Shown: positions 34,102-42,480, counted from the stretch's first letter. The stretch: DNA of 58,916 nucleotides from Geomonas diazotrophica (GCF_018919385.1 NZ_JAHLMF010000019.1:1-58916); one strand, 5' to 3'. Made by a program: numbers and translations. The notes: a model not told the origin generated them from the sequence alone.

Positions 34102-36999
34102 ATGAGCGAAGCAGAAAGAAAGGGAGACCAGATGCTGAACGCGAAGGCGCTCGAGGCCGACCTGCGCGCCGCGGTTGATGGCGAAGTCCGTTTCGACAGC
34201 ACGAGCCGCGCCCTCTACGCGACCGATGCCTCCAACTACCGCCAGGTACCGGTCGGCGTGGTGCTACCGAGGACCACCGACGCCGTGGTCAAGACCATCG
34301 AGGTCTGCCGCAGGCACGGCGCCCCGGTGGTCTCGCGCGGCGGCGGCACCGCCCTGTGCGGCCAGACCTGCAACGTCGCCGTGGTGATCGACCACTCGAA
34401 GTACCTGCGCGGCATCCTCGAGATCGACCCGCAAAAGAGGATCGCACGGGTGCAGCCGGGCGTGGTCCTCGACCAGTTGCGCGACGAGACCGAGAAGTTC
34501 CACCTGACCTACGGGCCCGACCCCGCCACCCACGACCACAACACCTTCGGCGGCATGATCGGCAACAACTCCTGCGGCATCCACTCGGTGATGGCGGGGC
34601 GCACGGCGGACAACGTGCTGGAGTTGGACCTGGTCACCTACGACGGGGTGCGCATGACCGTCGGCCCCACCAGCGAAGAGGAGCTGGAAAGGATCATCGC
34701 AGAGGGGGGGAGGCGGGGGGAGATCTACGCCGGTCTGCGCGAGATCCGCGACCGCTACGCCAGGGATATCCGCCGCCGTTACCCCAGGATCCCGCGCCGC
34801 GTTTCCGGCTTCAACCTGGACGACCTCCTCCCCGAAAACGGGTTCAACGTGGCGCGGGCGCTGGTGGGAACCGAGGGGACCTGCGTCACCGTGCTGGAGG
34901 CGACCGTGCGCCTGGTGCACAGCCCGCCGTCGCGCACCCTGCTCGTTTTGGGGTACCCGGACGTCTACAGCGCCGCCGACGACATCGGGGCCCTGATGGA
35001 ATTCGCACCGGTCGGTCTGGAGGGGCTGGACGAGCTCCTCATCAAGTTCATGAAGAAGAAGAAACTGCACCCCGAGGACATCGAGCTCCTCCCCCCGGGG
35101 AAGGGTTGGCTCCTGGCGGAGTTCGGCGGCGACACCAGGGAGGAATCAGACCGCAAGGCGCGCCAGGCCATGAAGAAGATCGGCAAGCGGGACGACCCTC
35201 CCAGCATGAAGCTCTTTTCCGACAGCAAGGAGGAGAAGATGGTCTGGGAGGTGCGGGAATCGGGACTCGGCGCCACGGCCAACGTCCCGGGGGTGCCGCT
35301 TGGGTGGCCGGGATGGGAGGACGCCGCCGTCCCGCCGGAAAAGGTGGGGCCGTACCTGCGCGATTTCCACGCCCTGTTGCAGGAGCACGGCCTGATCGCC
35401 TCGCTCTACGGCCACTTCGGCGACGGCTGCATCCACTGCCGCATTTCCTTCGATCTCTTCACGCACCAGGGGGTGCAGAACTACTTGGGCTTTCTGGACA
35501 AGGCGACCGACCTCGTGGTCCGCTACGGCGGCTCCTTCTCCGCCGAGCACGGCGACGGACAGTCCAAGGCGATGTACCTGGAGAAGATGTACGGCCCCGA
35601 ACTCCTGGAGGCGTTCCGGCGCTTCAAGGAGCTCTGGGACCCGGAGTGGAAGATGAACCCGGGCAAGGTGGTGGAGCCCTTCCGTCCCGACCAGAACCTG
35701 CGGCTGGGCCCCGAATACAACCCCTGGCAGCCGGAGACCCGCTTCCGCTTCCCCAACGACGACGGCAGTTTCCCCCGCGCGGTTCTGCGCTGCGTGGGGG
35801 TGGGCAAATGCCGCCGCACCCACGACGCCTTCATGTGCCCGAGCTTTCTGGCCACCCTGGAGGAGAAGCACACCACCCGGGGGCGTGCGCACCTGCTCTT
35901 CGAGATGTTCCGGGGGGACTTCGTGGCCGACGGCTGGCACAGCAGGGAAGTGCTCGAATCCCTGGAATTCTGCCTTTCCTGCAAGGGGTGCAAGACCGAC
36001 TGCCCGGTCAACGTCGACATGGCCACCTACAAGGCGGAGTTCCTGCACCACCACTACCGGCACCGGCTCCGCCCGCTCCCCGCCTACTCCATGGGGCTCT
36101 TCGGCATCTGGGGCTCCCTGGGCGCGAAGATGCCGGCGCTCGCCAACTTCATGGGACAGACACCGGTGCTCTCGGGCATTACCAAGGCGTTGGGCGGCAT
36201 CGCCCCGGAGCGGAGCATGCCCCGCTTTGCAGATGAAAGCTTCACCTCCTGGTACAAAAGCGGCAGACACGGCGGCCGCAGCGAGGGGCGGCGCGTCGTC
36301 CTCTACCCCGACATCTTCAACGACTGCTTCTTTCCCGAGACCCTCAAGGCGGCCTTCGAGGTTTTGACCCGCTACGGGTACCAGGTAATCGTCCCGAAAA
36401 AGCGCCCCCCCGTCGTGCGCCCCCCCATCGACTACGGCATGCTGGCCTACGCCGGGAAGAAGATCCTCGAGGCGGTGCGACTGCTGAGCCCCTACGTGCG
36501 CCAGGGGATCCCGGTTCTGATCCTGGAGCCGAGCACGGCCGCCGTGTTCCGGGACGAGCTGTCCGAGCTCTACCCGCAGCACGAGGATGGCAAGCGGGTC
36601 ACCGGCCTCACCGTCACCCTCTCGGAGTTCATGAAGAAGGAAAGTCTCACCCCGCCCAGGCTTTCCGGGACCATCGTGTACCAGGCCCACTGTCACCAGA
36701 AGGCGCTGTTGAAACCGGAGGCCGCCCACGAGCTGTTCAAACAGATGGGGCTTACCGTGGTCGAGCCGCAGCAGGGGTGTTGTGGCATGGCGGGCTCGTT
36801 CGGCTTCGAGAAAGGGAAGTATGACATCTCCATGCGCATCGCCGAGATGGGGCTTCTCCCCGCAGTCAGGCAGGCCTCGTCCGGCGACTACATCGTTGCC
36901 GACGGTTTCAGCTGCCGCACCCAGATTCTGCAGGCGACCGAGCGAAAGCCGCTGCACCTGGCCGAGTTGCTTCTTCTCGCCCTAAACCGCCGCCGGTAA
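34102..36999 (+). CDS. FAD-linked and Fe-S-containing 2-hydroxy-acid dehydrogenase (GlcD-GlcF-like fusion), 965 aa
   Basis: Residues about 20-260 form an FAD_binding_4 (PCMH) domain (APVVSRGGGTALCGQT; GGMIGNNSCGIHSVMAGRTA). About 270-540 is the FAD-oxidase C domain (LYGHFGDGCIHCRISF, SAEHGDGQSKAMYLEKMYGP). Two Cys-rich clusters follow (CVGVGKCRRTHDAFMCPSF and CLSCKGCKTDCPVNVDM) for [4Fe-4S] centres, then CCG-type regions at the C-terminus (YQAHCHQKAL, QQGCCGMAGSFGFEKGK) as in heterodisulfide reductase subunit B or GlcF. The fusion resembles respiratory D-lactate or D-2-hydroxyglutarate dehydrogenases that pass electrons to the quinone pool. GGAGGAG precedes the ATG. Confidence 0.92.
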   Translation: MSEAERKGDQMLNAKALEADLRAAVDGEVRFDSTSRALYATDASNYRQVPVGVVLPRTTDAVVKTIEVCRRHGAPVVSRGGGTALCGQTCNVAVVIDHSKYLRGILEIDPQKRIARVQPGVVLDQLRDETEKFHLTYGPDPATHDHNTFGGMIGNNSCGIHSVMAGRTADNVLELDLVTYDGVRMTVGPTSEEELERIIAEGGRRGEIYAGLREIRDRYARDIRRRYPRIPRRVSGFNLDDLLPENGFNVARALVGTEGTCVTVLEATVRLVHSPPSRTLLVLGYPDVYSAADDIGALMEFAPVGLEGLDELLIKFMKKKKLHPEDIELLPPGKGWLLAEFGGDTREESDRKARQAMKKIGKRDDPPSMKLFSDSKEEKMVWEVRESGLGATANVPGVPLGWPGWEDAAVPPEKVGPYLRDFHALLQEHGLIASLYGHFGDGCIHCRISFDLFTHQGVQNYLGFLDKATDLVVRYGGSFSAEHGDGQSKAMYLEKMYGPELLEAFRRFKELWDPEWKMNPGKVVEPFRPDQNLRLGPEYNPWQPETRFRFPNDDGSFPRAVLRCVGVGKCRRTHDAFMCPSFLATLEEKHTTRGRAHLLFEMFRGDFVADGWHSREVLESLEFCLSCKGCKTDCPVNVDMATYKAEFLHHHYRHRLRPLPAYSMGLFGIWGSLGAKMPALANFMGQTPVLSGITKALGGIAPERSMPRFADESFTSWYKSGRHGGRSEGRRVVLYPDIFNDCFFPETLKAAFEVLTRYGYQVIVPKKRPPVVRPPIDYGMLAYAGKKILEAVRLLSPYVRQGIPVLILEPSTAAVFRDELSELYPQHEDGKRVTGLTVTLSEFMKKESLTPPRLSGTIVYQAHCHQKALLKPEAAHELFKQMGLTVVEPQQGCCGMAGSFGFEKGKYDISMRIAEMGLLPAVRQASSGDYIVADGFSCRTQILQATERKPLHLAELLLLALNRRR

Positions 37000-37079
37000 C
37001 CGCCCCACCTGGGATGCGGGCCGTGCGGTCCGCATCCTCCCCTATTCCCGTCCACCTTATCGATTCCCCGTCTCCATTA

Positions 37080-37111
37080 CCCATTCTTCCCATTCTTCCC
37101 ATTCTTCCCAT
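37080..37111 (+). repeat. Short tandem repeat, CCCATTCTT
   Basis: The 9-mer CCCATTCTT is repeated three times perfectly, plus a partial fourth copy, with diverged relatives (CCCATGTCACGATTCTCATG) following. It lies between the dehydrogenase stop and the TetR-type operator. Confidence 0.85.
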
Positions 37112-37164
37112 GTCACGATTCTCATGCTTCCCATCACCCCATTTATAGTGTAAACTTTTTTCTA

Positions 37165-37180
37165 CCGAACGATCGTTCGG
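37165..37180. promoter_or_regulatory. TetR-family-type operator palindrome
   Basis: CCGAACGATCGTTCGG is a perfect 16-bp palindrome with the GAACG-A/T-CGTTC core often bound by TetR/AcrR repressors. It lies 94 bases before the MoaD-like gene, in an AT-rich segment with a TATAGT-like hexamer at 37144-37149. No tetR-type gene is in the window. Confidence 0.65.
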
Positions 37181-37273
37181 CCACTAAAGGACTGATGCCT
37201 CACTCCCGGCAGTTGCAGCATGAAACGGTGAAGCACCCGCCCGCAATGTCACAACGAAAGAGAGGAGTAAGTC

Positions 37274-37570
37274 ATGCCATCGAAAGCAAACACGACGGTA
37301 AGGATGTTCGGCCTGCTGCACACCTTCAGGAAAGACCGCGGTCTTCCTTCCCAGGCCGAGGTGACGGTTCCCGAGGAGGGATGTCCGGCGGAGGCGATAG
37401 CCCGCGACCTCGGGCTTCCCATGGAGAAGATCGAGGCGGTCTTCGTTAACCACAAGGCCTACAGCCTGGAGCACGAGGTGCATCCGGGCGACCAGGTTGC
37501 CTTCGTCCCCACCGGAGTCCCCGGCCCCGGCCGCATGATGCTCGGCATCCGCCACGCCCAGCAGAACTAG
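37274..37570 (+). CDS. MoaD/ThiS-family ubiquitin-like protein, 98 aa
   Basis: The sequence follows the beta-grasp pattern: VRMFGLLHTFRKDRG, GCPAEAIARDLGLPMEKIEA, VFVNHKAYSLEHEVHPGDQV, AFVPTGVPGPGRMMLG. The G-L-P-x-E-x-I-E-A-V-F-V-N and H-P-G-D-x-V-A-F-x-P motifs fit the Mut7-C/ThiS-like ubiquitin branch. It continues for about 14 residues beyond the P-x-G-V-P-G-P and does not end in the Gly-Gly required for sulfur transfer, so it probably does not act as a MoaD-type sulfur carrier. AGGAG is six bases before the ATG; the TetR-type palindrome lies upstream. Confidence 0.7.
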   Translation: MPSKANTTVRMFGLLHTFRKDRGLPSQAEVTVPEEGCPAEAIARDLGLPMEKIEAVFVNHKAYSLEHEVHPGDQVAFVPTGVPGPGRMMLGIRHAQQN

Positions 37571-37733
37571 CTCACTCCCCAGTCACATCCGCTTCTCTTG
37601 ACAGGGGGCGCCGAAAGCAATCGCGGCCGCCCCCTTCTTTCATCTCCGATTCTTTTCACAGCCACTGCTTGCGACATCTCCCGCGGTTCATCCACCCCCC
37701 CGGTAGATTCATCGATCTTCCCGGCGCAAGCAG

Positions 37734-38606
37734 TCATGTCTGCCCGAGGAAGCGGCGCACCCGCTCGTCAACCACGGGAGCGACCGGAACGGCATCCTTC
37801 TTCGCCATGATCAACACCCTGACGTTGGAGCCCAGATCATCGTCCAGCAGCAGCCCTATGATGATGTTGGCGTCGGGATGGACATTCTCGTGCACCACTC
37901 TCGAGGCATCGTCGAAATCGTCCATGGTGATATTGGTGGAACCTTTCACGCAGACCAGAAAAGCGCCGTGCTGGCTCGGCTCCCCCCCCTGTTCCCGGAT
38001 ACTTTGCACGGCCTTTTCTGCAGCCAGTGCCGCCCCCCCTTTCCCGCCGGCCAGTCCCACACCGAGGCAAGTCTCGCTGCTGCCGTCGCGCAGTATCGCC
38101 ACCACATCCGCAAAGTCGATGCAGATCAAGCCGCGCTCGGTGATGATCCGCGTTAAGTCCTCGATCATGGTGGTTGACAAAAACTCCTCCAGGGCAAGCT
38201 CCGCCATCATCCGGGGGGCATCCGGGTACAGCGGTTTCAGATTCCGGTGCGAAACGAGGAACAGCGCATCGACCAGTTGCCCCACCTCCCGCAGGGTTCC
38301 CAACACCTCCGGAGTGGAAGCCAGAGAAGATCTGGGCACCACGGCCACGCACAAGCGCACAGAGGACAACCCACGTGCGACGGTTGCGGCACGCAGGGTA
38401 TCACCGGCGACAGTGACATCATCCATCCCGCTCACCACCACGACCAGGTCCACCGGCGGCATGGCCCGCTCCTCAGCCGCGAGGTACGACAACGGCTCCA
38501 GGAGTGGGAGCCGTTGCATCAATCTGCCGATCATCCGTAGGCCGCTGGGCCCCGCTGCGGCCACCCCGACGCGTGCCCCCAGCTCCGTTTCAGGCTCTAT
38601 CCTCAT
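37734..38606 (-). CDS. Divergent FtsZ-like protein lacking the GTP-binding signature, 290 aa
   Basis: The C-terminal half aligns by eye with FtsZ: I-C-I-D-F-A-D-V at 161-168 (FtsZ T7 synergy loop N-x-D-F-A-D-V), then CLGVGLAGGKGGAALAAEKA (180-199), and DANIIIGLLLDDDLGSNVRV (245-264), matching D-A-N-I-I-F-G-x-x-x-D-x-x-L. The N-terminal half keeps the fold pattern (ARVGVAAAGPSGLRMIGRLM at 11-30; DLVVVVSGMDDVTVAG at 53-68) but the tubulin signature G-G-G-T-G-[ST]-G is replaced by SGMDDVTVAG and the segment carrying G-A-G-A-N-P is deleted. FtsZ is usually 350-400 residues; this is 290. GTP binding looks unlikely while the T7 face is mostly intact. AAGGAGG precedes the ATG. Not a fragment of the housekeeping ftsZ: no cell-division neighbours. 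Confidence 0.75.
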   Translation of the reverse strand: MRIEPETELGARVGVAAAGPSGLRMIGRLMQRLPLLEPLSYLAAEERAMPPVDLVVVVSGMDDVTVAGDTLRAATVARGLSSVRLCVAVVPRSSLASTPEVLGTLREVGQLVDALFLVSHRNLKPLYPDAPRMMAELALEEFLSTTMIEDLTRIITERGLICIDFADVVAILRDGSSETCLGVGLAGGKGGAALAAEKAVQSIREQGGEPSQHGAFLVCVKGSTNITMDDFDDASRVVHENVHPDANIIIGLLLDDDLGSNVRVLIMAKKDAVPVAPVVDERVRRFLGQT

Positions 38607-38820
38607 CTCGACGCCTCCTTGTCACGATCAGGATATCCTGCCCATACGTCAAGAAACGTCGCACCAGGCGCCGAAGGTGCGGAGCGCCCAAACCCCAGCG
38701 TCACTATCCCCGCAGCAGGAGCTACAACGGCTCCCAGAGGGACGCTTCTTTTTGATAACTGGGCTAGCATAGAGCCACCAGTTGCGCTGGGAACCCAGAG
38801 GGACCGGACCCCAGCCGGCG

Positions 38821-39450
38821 CTACTTGAGAAAACTCCTCTCGGCATCTGCAACAAGTTCAGCAAATAAGGGATGAGCGTTGCGCAGCTTTTCCAAGGCAT
38901 CTGCTATCGGCTGCAAGGCGTCTACGATCGTATCATTTGCGTAAGCATCAGCCAGGGCCGTTGCATCAACCTTAAACGGTATAAATAACTTACCATTGCT
39001 CGTCTGCCTGAAACCTATCCCGATCAGGCTGTCGTAGTTCCGATGATTCTGGCAGAATTTCTTCAAGTCCCCGACCTTCGGATTTCCTATGTACTTTCTT
39101 TCGAGGGCAAAGCTGAACCCGGCCTGCGTCGCCGTTATCCCCAAAATCGGAGAAATGTGGTACAGGTATTCATCGAGCACTTTCCCATCGTTAATATAGT
39201 CAAGGCAGTAATAAGCTTTGAAGTCTTCCTTGGTTCCATCCTCCGCCCACTCCAGCGGAGCGAACCACACCTCATCTTCCTCCCAGAGGTCGAAACTACC
39301 CGTCCACTTTTCATGCTGGGCGGGCTTTTCGATCAGGGCGCTGATCTCAGAATAAACCGCTGGTCCGACACTGTCTAAATATTCGCGAAAGACCTCTTCA
39401 AAGACAAACATGCTCTTAATGATGAGACTTCCAGCTTCTTTGCTGCCCAT
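38821..39450 (-). CDS. Uncharacterised protein, second gene of a nuclease module, 209 aa
   Basis: No family is recognised. The sequence is acidic and aromatic-rich (GSFDLWEEDEVWFAPLEWAE, FKAYYCLDYINDG), with predicted mixed alpha/beta content and no signal or TM. It starts eight bases after the stop of the PD-(D/E)XK gene, with AGGAGG four bases before the ATG. GC content and codon use are visibly lower than in the flanking genes, as for its partner, suggesting acquisition as a pair. It could correspond to the C-terminal half of longer PD-(D/E)XK family proteins split into two genes, or be an immunity/antitoxin partner. Confidence 0.75.
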   Translation of the reverse strand: MGSKEAGSLIIKSMFVFEEVFREYLDSVGPAVYSEISALIEKPAQHEKWTGSFDLWEEDEVWFAPLEWAEDGTKEDFKAYYCLDYINDGKVLDEYLYHISPILGITATQAGFSFALERKYIGNPKVGDLKKFCQNHRNYDSLIGIGFRQTSNGKLFIPFKVDATALADAYANDTIVDALQPIADALEKLRNAHPLFAELVADAERSFLK

Positions 39451-39458
39451 GGGACCTC

Positions 39459-40223
39459 CTAGAATCCGGTAATATGTTGTGCAAACTGGGAAAGTAATGA
39501 CCTTGAATTGCTGCCAGGGGTAAGCAACCTCGCCTGTGCCCTAAAGACATGCGCAACATCTTGCCAGGTGATATTGACTAGGAATGGGTCTTGGATACTG
39601 GCCCGTTTCCCTGGCAGAGTCAAAAACAACACTCCGTAAGGGCGCCCTCCTCCTTTTTGTCGCGCGATTTTGAGGTAACGCTTCAACTGGTCGTTAGTCT
39701 CTGCAGCGTAAACCTTTACCTCAATAAACAGGAGGAAAGCTTCCCCCTCAATTTCTATGTCCACCCTGCTGGTGCGGTCGCCGGACGCACATGATTCCAC
39801 ATGCACCCAATACGGTTTTGCACGGACCTTCTCTGAAGAAGGGAACCCGGCAGGCATATCAACAACGGCATCAAGTATAAGAGAGAGCAACTGGTTGCCT
39901 TGTCCGTGCGCTGCATGACAGTCGAGAAACCAAGCCAGAACCGAACTGACACGCACCTCGTCAGCCCCAAGGCCTGCGGCTTCCCACACGTTAGCAGCCT
40001 TGCCATCCCTTCGTTGGACCTGAAGTTCCCTTAAGAGGGGTGCAAAATCTGAGAAAAAGCTTTTTAGAGCAGCCATGTTCAGCGGTCTGACTGGTGCATC
40101 CAAGTGCCGTCGCTGACACGAGTTCCACTGTTCCACAAAGTTCGATAGGCTGGAATAAAGATCATCTTTTTGCCGCGGTGATTTCCATTGATCGAGGAAA
40201 ACAGTGAGGTCCGCTTGAATCAT
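39459..40223 (-). CDS. PD-(D/E)XK nuclease-superfamily protein, 254 aa
   Basis: Near the middle the motif DRTSRVDIEIEG, then FLLFIEVKVYAAETNDQLKRY gives the D ... E-x-K core of the PD-(D/E)XK fold, with the Q-L-x-x-Y pattern that follows it in the PDDEXK_4 group. The preceding segment (ADEVRVSSVLAWFLDCHAAH then GQGNQLLSLILDA) matches the helical region before the core in the same group. ATG at 40223 (GGAGGGTCA upstream) is preferred to a start 13 codons earlier. Members occur in phage defence and in toxin or repair contexts; the role here is unknown. Low GC compared with neighbours; followed by a 209-residue partner. Confidence 0.8.
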   Translation of the reverse strand: MIQADLTVFLDQWKSPRQKDDLYSSLSNFVEQWNSCQRRHLDAPVRPLNMAALKSFFSDFAPLLRELQVQRRDGKAANVWEAAGLGADEVRVSSVLAWFLDCHAAHGQGNQLLSLILDAVVDMPAGFPSSEKVRAKPYWVHVESCASGDRTSRVDIEIEGEAFLLFIEVKVYAAETNDQLKRYLKIARQKGGGRPYGVLFLTLPGKRASIQDPFLVNITWQDVAHVFRAQARLLTPGSNSRSLLSQFAQHITGF

Positions 40224-40905
40224 TGACCCTCCATGAATTGCAGGCTGAGGCGGCTTTGTCACGAGGCAGGGTGCCGGTCACTATCTCATCGTCTCATCAC
40301 CCGAACGGCTTAACTTTTATTCTAGCCCTGCCTCCTGCGGAAAAAGGTCAGTGGCTTGATAAGGTTAGGTCTCTGCCATCTATGAAATGCTCTGCGTTAT
40401 CTCATCCGTCCCACCCGCTCCTCAAGTAGTGATGGCGGGACCGCGACGGATGCATGTGGCCTCGCCGGATTTCCTCAGATTCTCTCCGTGGCCAACGGTT
40501 TTCGGTTTGCTAGACTTGCAGATTTCCCCGGATTTTCTCCGTGGCTAATGGTTTGCGTCTTTGATCGTTCGCCGTGTTGTGGTACCGTTGCTGCCCATGA
40601 AGACGTTTCTTGTCCCGCATCTCATCTGTCCCACCTGCCTCCCCAAGGAATACCGGCTAACCGCAACCATTGTGAGACCTTCATCAGCGAGACCCTCCTC
40701 GCCGTCCGCTGATCCTCTGCCCCCTGCCTCCTTTTTCTGAGAAGACTTCCCCATTAATCCGCTGTTTTGGTGACTTCCCCGGATTTTCTGTCAGTCGTGC
40801 CCAAGCGGAACCCCGCAACCTTGCGATTTTCTCCGTTGGCCAACGGTTCTCCCTTTGCTAGACTTGAACCTCGTGTTTTTGATTCCGGTCGCATGAGGTG
40901 CCGAC
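40224..40905 (+). repeat. 682-base gene-free block of decayed direct repeats
   Basis: Three related copies of a block (GATTCTCTCCGTGGCCAACG ... GGTTTGCTAGACTTG) occur at 40478-40518, 40531-40565 (partial) and 40825-40866. Additional repeats are ATCTCATCCGTCCCACCCGC (from 40399) / ATCTCATCTGTCCCACCTGC (from 40619), and TTTCCCCGGATTTTCTCC (40523) / TTCCCCGGATTTTCTGTC (about 40776). No gene is supported. The pattern suggests repeated insertion, duplication or excision next to the nuclease pair, leaving multiple copies of the promoter of the following gene. Confidence 0.75.
40836..40864 (+). promoter_or_regulatory. Probable promoter of the PYROXD2-like gene
   Basis: TTGGCC (40836-40841), a 17-base spacer and TAGACT (40859-40864). 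The same arrangement (GTGGCC-N17-TAGACT) is repeated at about 40488-40516, so the functional promoter appears to have been duplicated upstream. Confidence 0.5.
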
Positions 40906-42330
40906 ATGCCCAAGGGTAGCGAGATGGATGCCGTCGTGGTGGGCTCCGGGCCGAACGGTCTGGCCGCTGCCCTGACCCTGGCCAAAGCCGGCCTCTCGGT
41001 CACCGTCGTCGAGGGATCCGCCACCATCGGCGGGGGAACCCGCAGCGAGGAACTCACCCTTCCCGGTTTCCTGCACGACGTCTGTTCCGCAATCCATCCC
41101 CTCGGCGTCGCCTCCCCCTTCTTCAAGTCGCTTCCCCTGTCCGAACACGGCCTGGAATGGATATACCCGCAGGTGCAGCTCGCCCACCCCCTCCCCGACG
41201 GGGAGGCCGCCCTGCTGTTTTGGGACCTCGACGAGACCGCCTCCCTCTTGGGACGGGACGGCTCTTCCTACCGCCGGCTGTTCGCACCGCTCATCGAGCG
41301 CTGGGACGACCTTGCCCCGGACCTGCTGGCCCCCTTGCACGTCCCCCGGTACCCCGTCCCCTTCGCGCTCTTCGGCATGAAGGCGCTCCTCCCCGCGCAG
41401 CTGCTGGCCCGGCTCGCCTTCAAGGATCCCCCCGCCCGCGCCCTCTTCGCCGGGATGTCCGCCCACGCATTTCTGCCGCTGCAGCAACCGCTCTCGGCGG
41501 CCTTCGGCCTGATCCTCGGGACGCTCGGGCACGTGTCCGGCTGGCCGGTCGCCAAGGGGGGCTCGCAGAGCATCGCCGCCGCCCTGGCCTCCTGCCTCCG
41601 CACGCTCGGGGGTGTGATCGTCACCGGCTGCCCGATCAAAAGCCTCGCCGACCTCCCCGCGGCCCGCATCGTCCTTTTCGACGTCAGCGAGCGCCAGTTG
41701 GAATCCATCGCCGGGTCACGCCTTCCGGCCGGCTACCGTCGCAGGCTGCAGCGCTACCGCTACGGCCCCGGCGTCTTCAAGATCGACTGGGCACTGGACG
41801 GGGCGATCCCCTGGACGGCGGCCGGCTGCCGGCGCTCTGCCACCGTCCACGTCGGCGGGACCGAGGAGGAGGTCGCCCGTGGCGAGAAAGAGATCTGGCG
41901 GGGGATCCATCCCGAGCAACCGTTCGTGCTGGTGGCACAGCCCACCCTGGTGGACCCCTCGCGCGCGCCGGACGGAAAACACACCGCCTGGGCCTACTGC
42001 CACGTCCCCCACGGCTCCACCTTCGACATGAGCGACCGCATCGAGTCCCAGGTGGAGCGCTTCGCACCCGGATTCCGGGACCTCATCCTCGGGCGCCACA
42101 CCCGCAACTGCCTGGAGTATGAAACATACAATGCCAACATCATAGGAGGGGACATCAACGGCGGGGTACAGGACCTGCGCCAGTTCCTGGCCCGCCCCAC
42201 GCTCCTGGCGCCGTATCGGACGCCGCTTCCCGGCGTTTACCTCTGCTCCTCGGGAACGCCCCCCGGCGGAGGCGTGCACGGCATGTGCGGCTACCATGCA
42301 GCGCGCCTCGCTCTCGCGGATTTGAAGTAA
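40906..42330 (+). CDS. FAD-dependent oxidoreductase, PYROXD2/phytoene-desaturase-like, 474 aa
   Basis: A dinucleotide-binding start, MDAVVVGSGPNGLAAALTLA with E at the end of strand 2 (VTVVEGS) and the following G-G-x-x-R-S-E-E loop (IGGGTRSEELTLPGFLHDVC), is characteristic of the amine-oxidase/CrtI group. The C-terminal FAD motif is VYLCSSGTPPGGGVHGMCGY. The D-x-x-S-A-x-H-P and G-V-H-G-M-x-G blocks resemble human PYROXD2 and uncharacterised bacterial relatives more than carotenoid desaturases. No carotenoid genes are nearby. Substrate unknown. It is followed 150 bases on by the lipase-maturation-factor-like gene on the same strand. GAGGTG upstream of ATG. Confidence 0.88.
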   Translation: MPKGSEMDAVVVGSGPNGLAAALTLAKAGLSVTVVEGSATIGGGTRSEELTLPGFLHDVCSAIHPLGVASPFFKSLPLSEHGLEWIYPQVQLAHPLPDGEAALLFWDLDETASLLGRDGSSYRRLFAPLIERWDDLAPDLLAPLHVPRYPVPFALFGMKALLPAQLLARLAFKDPPARALFAGMSAHAFLPLQQPLSAAFGLILGTLGHVSGWPVAKGGSQSIAAALASCLRTLGGVIVTGCPIKSLADLPAARIVLFDVSERQLESIAGSRLPAGYRRRLQRYRYGPGVFKIDWALDGAIPWTAAGCRRSATVHVGGTEEEVARGEKEIWRGIHPEQPFVLVAQPTLVDPSRAPDGKHTAWAYCHVPHGSTFDMSDRIESQVERFAPGFRDLILGRHTRNCLEYETYNANIIGGDINGGVQDLRQFLARPTLLAPYRTPLPGVYLCSSGTPPGGGVHGMCGYHAARLALADLK

Positions 42331-42335
42331 CCCGA

Positions 42336-42452
42336 AAGCGGTTACGCGAAGAGCGCCAAAAGAAAGGCGAAACCGGCAGGTTTTGCAGTTCCTCGCGAAG
42401 GATTTTTCTCCGCGTGCTTTGCGGATACTCCGTGTTCTTTGCGCAACCGCTT
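42336..42452. repeat. Inverted repeat with internal direct repeats between two genes
   Basis: AAGCGGTTACGCGAAG (42336-42351) and CTTTGCGCAACCGCTT (42437-42452) are inverted with 14 of 16 paired. Between them TCCGCGTGCTTTGCGGA and TCCGTGTTCTTTGCGC are related tandem blocks. This fills the 150-base gap before the LMF-like gene; a dispersed intergenic repeat family is likely. Confidence 0.65.
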
Positions 42453-42480
42453 CTGGTTTCTTTCCTCCCGCGGAGGACTT

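Noticed and set aside
37080..37111. CCCATTCTT repeats as a protein-binding iteron origin
   Set aside because: Only three to four short copies, no replication gene or AT-rich unwinding region nearby.
40906..42330. Call of the FAD oxidoreductase as phytoene desaturase (CrtI)
   Set aside because: Conserved blocks fit the PYROXD2-like branch better and there are no carotenoid genes in the window.
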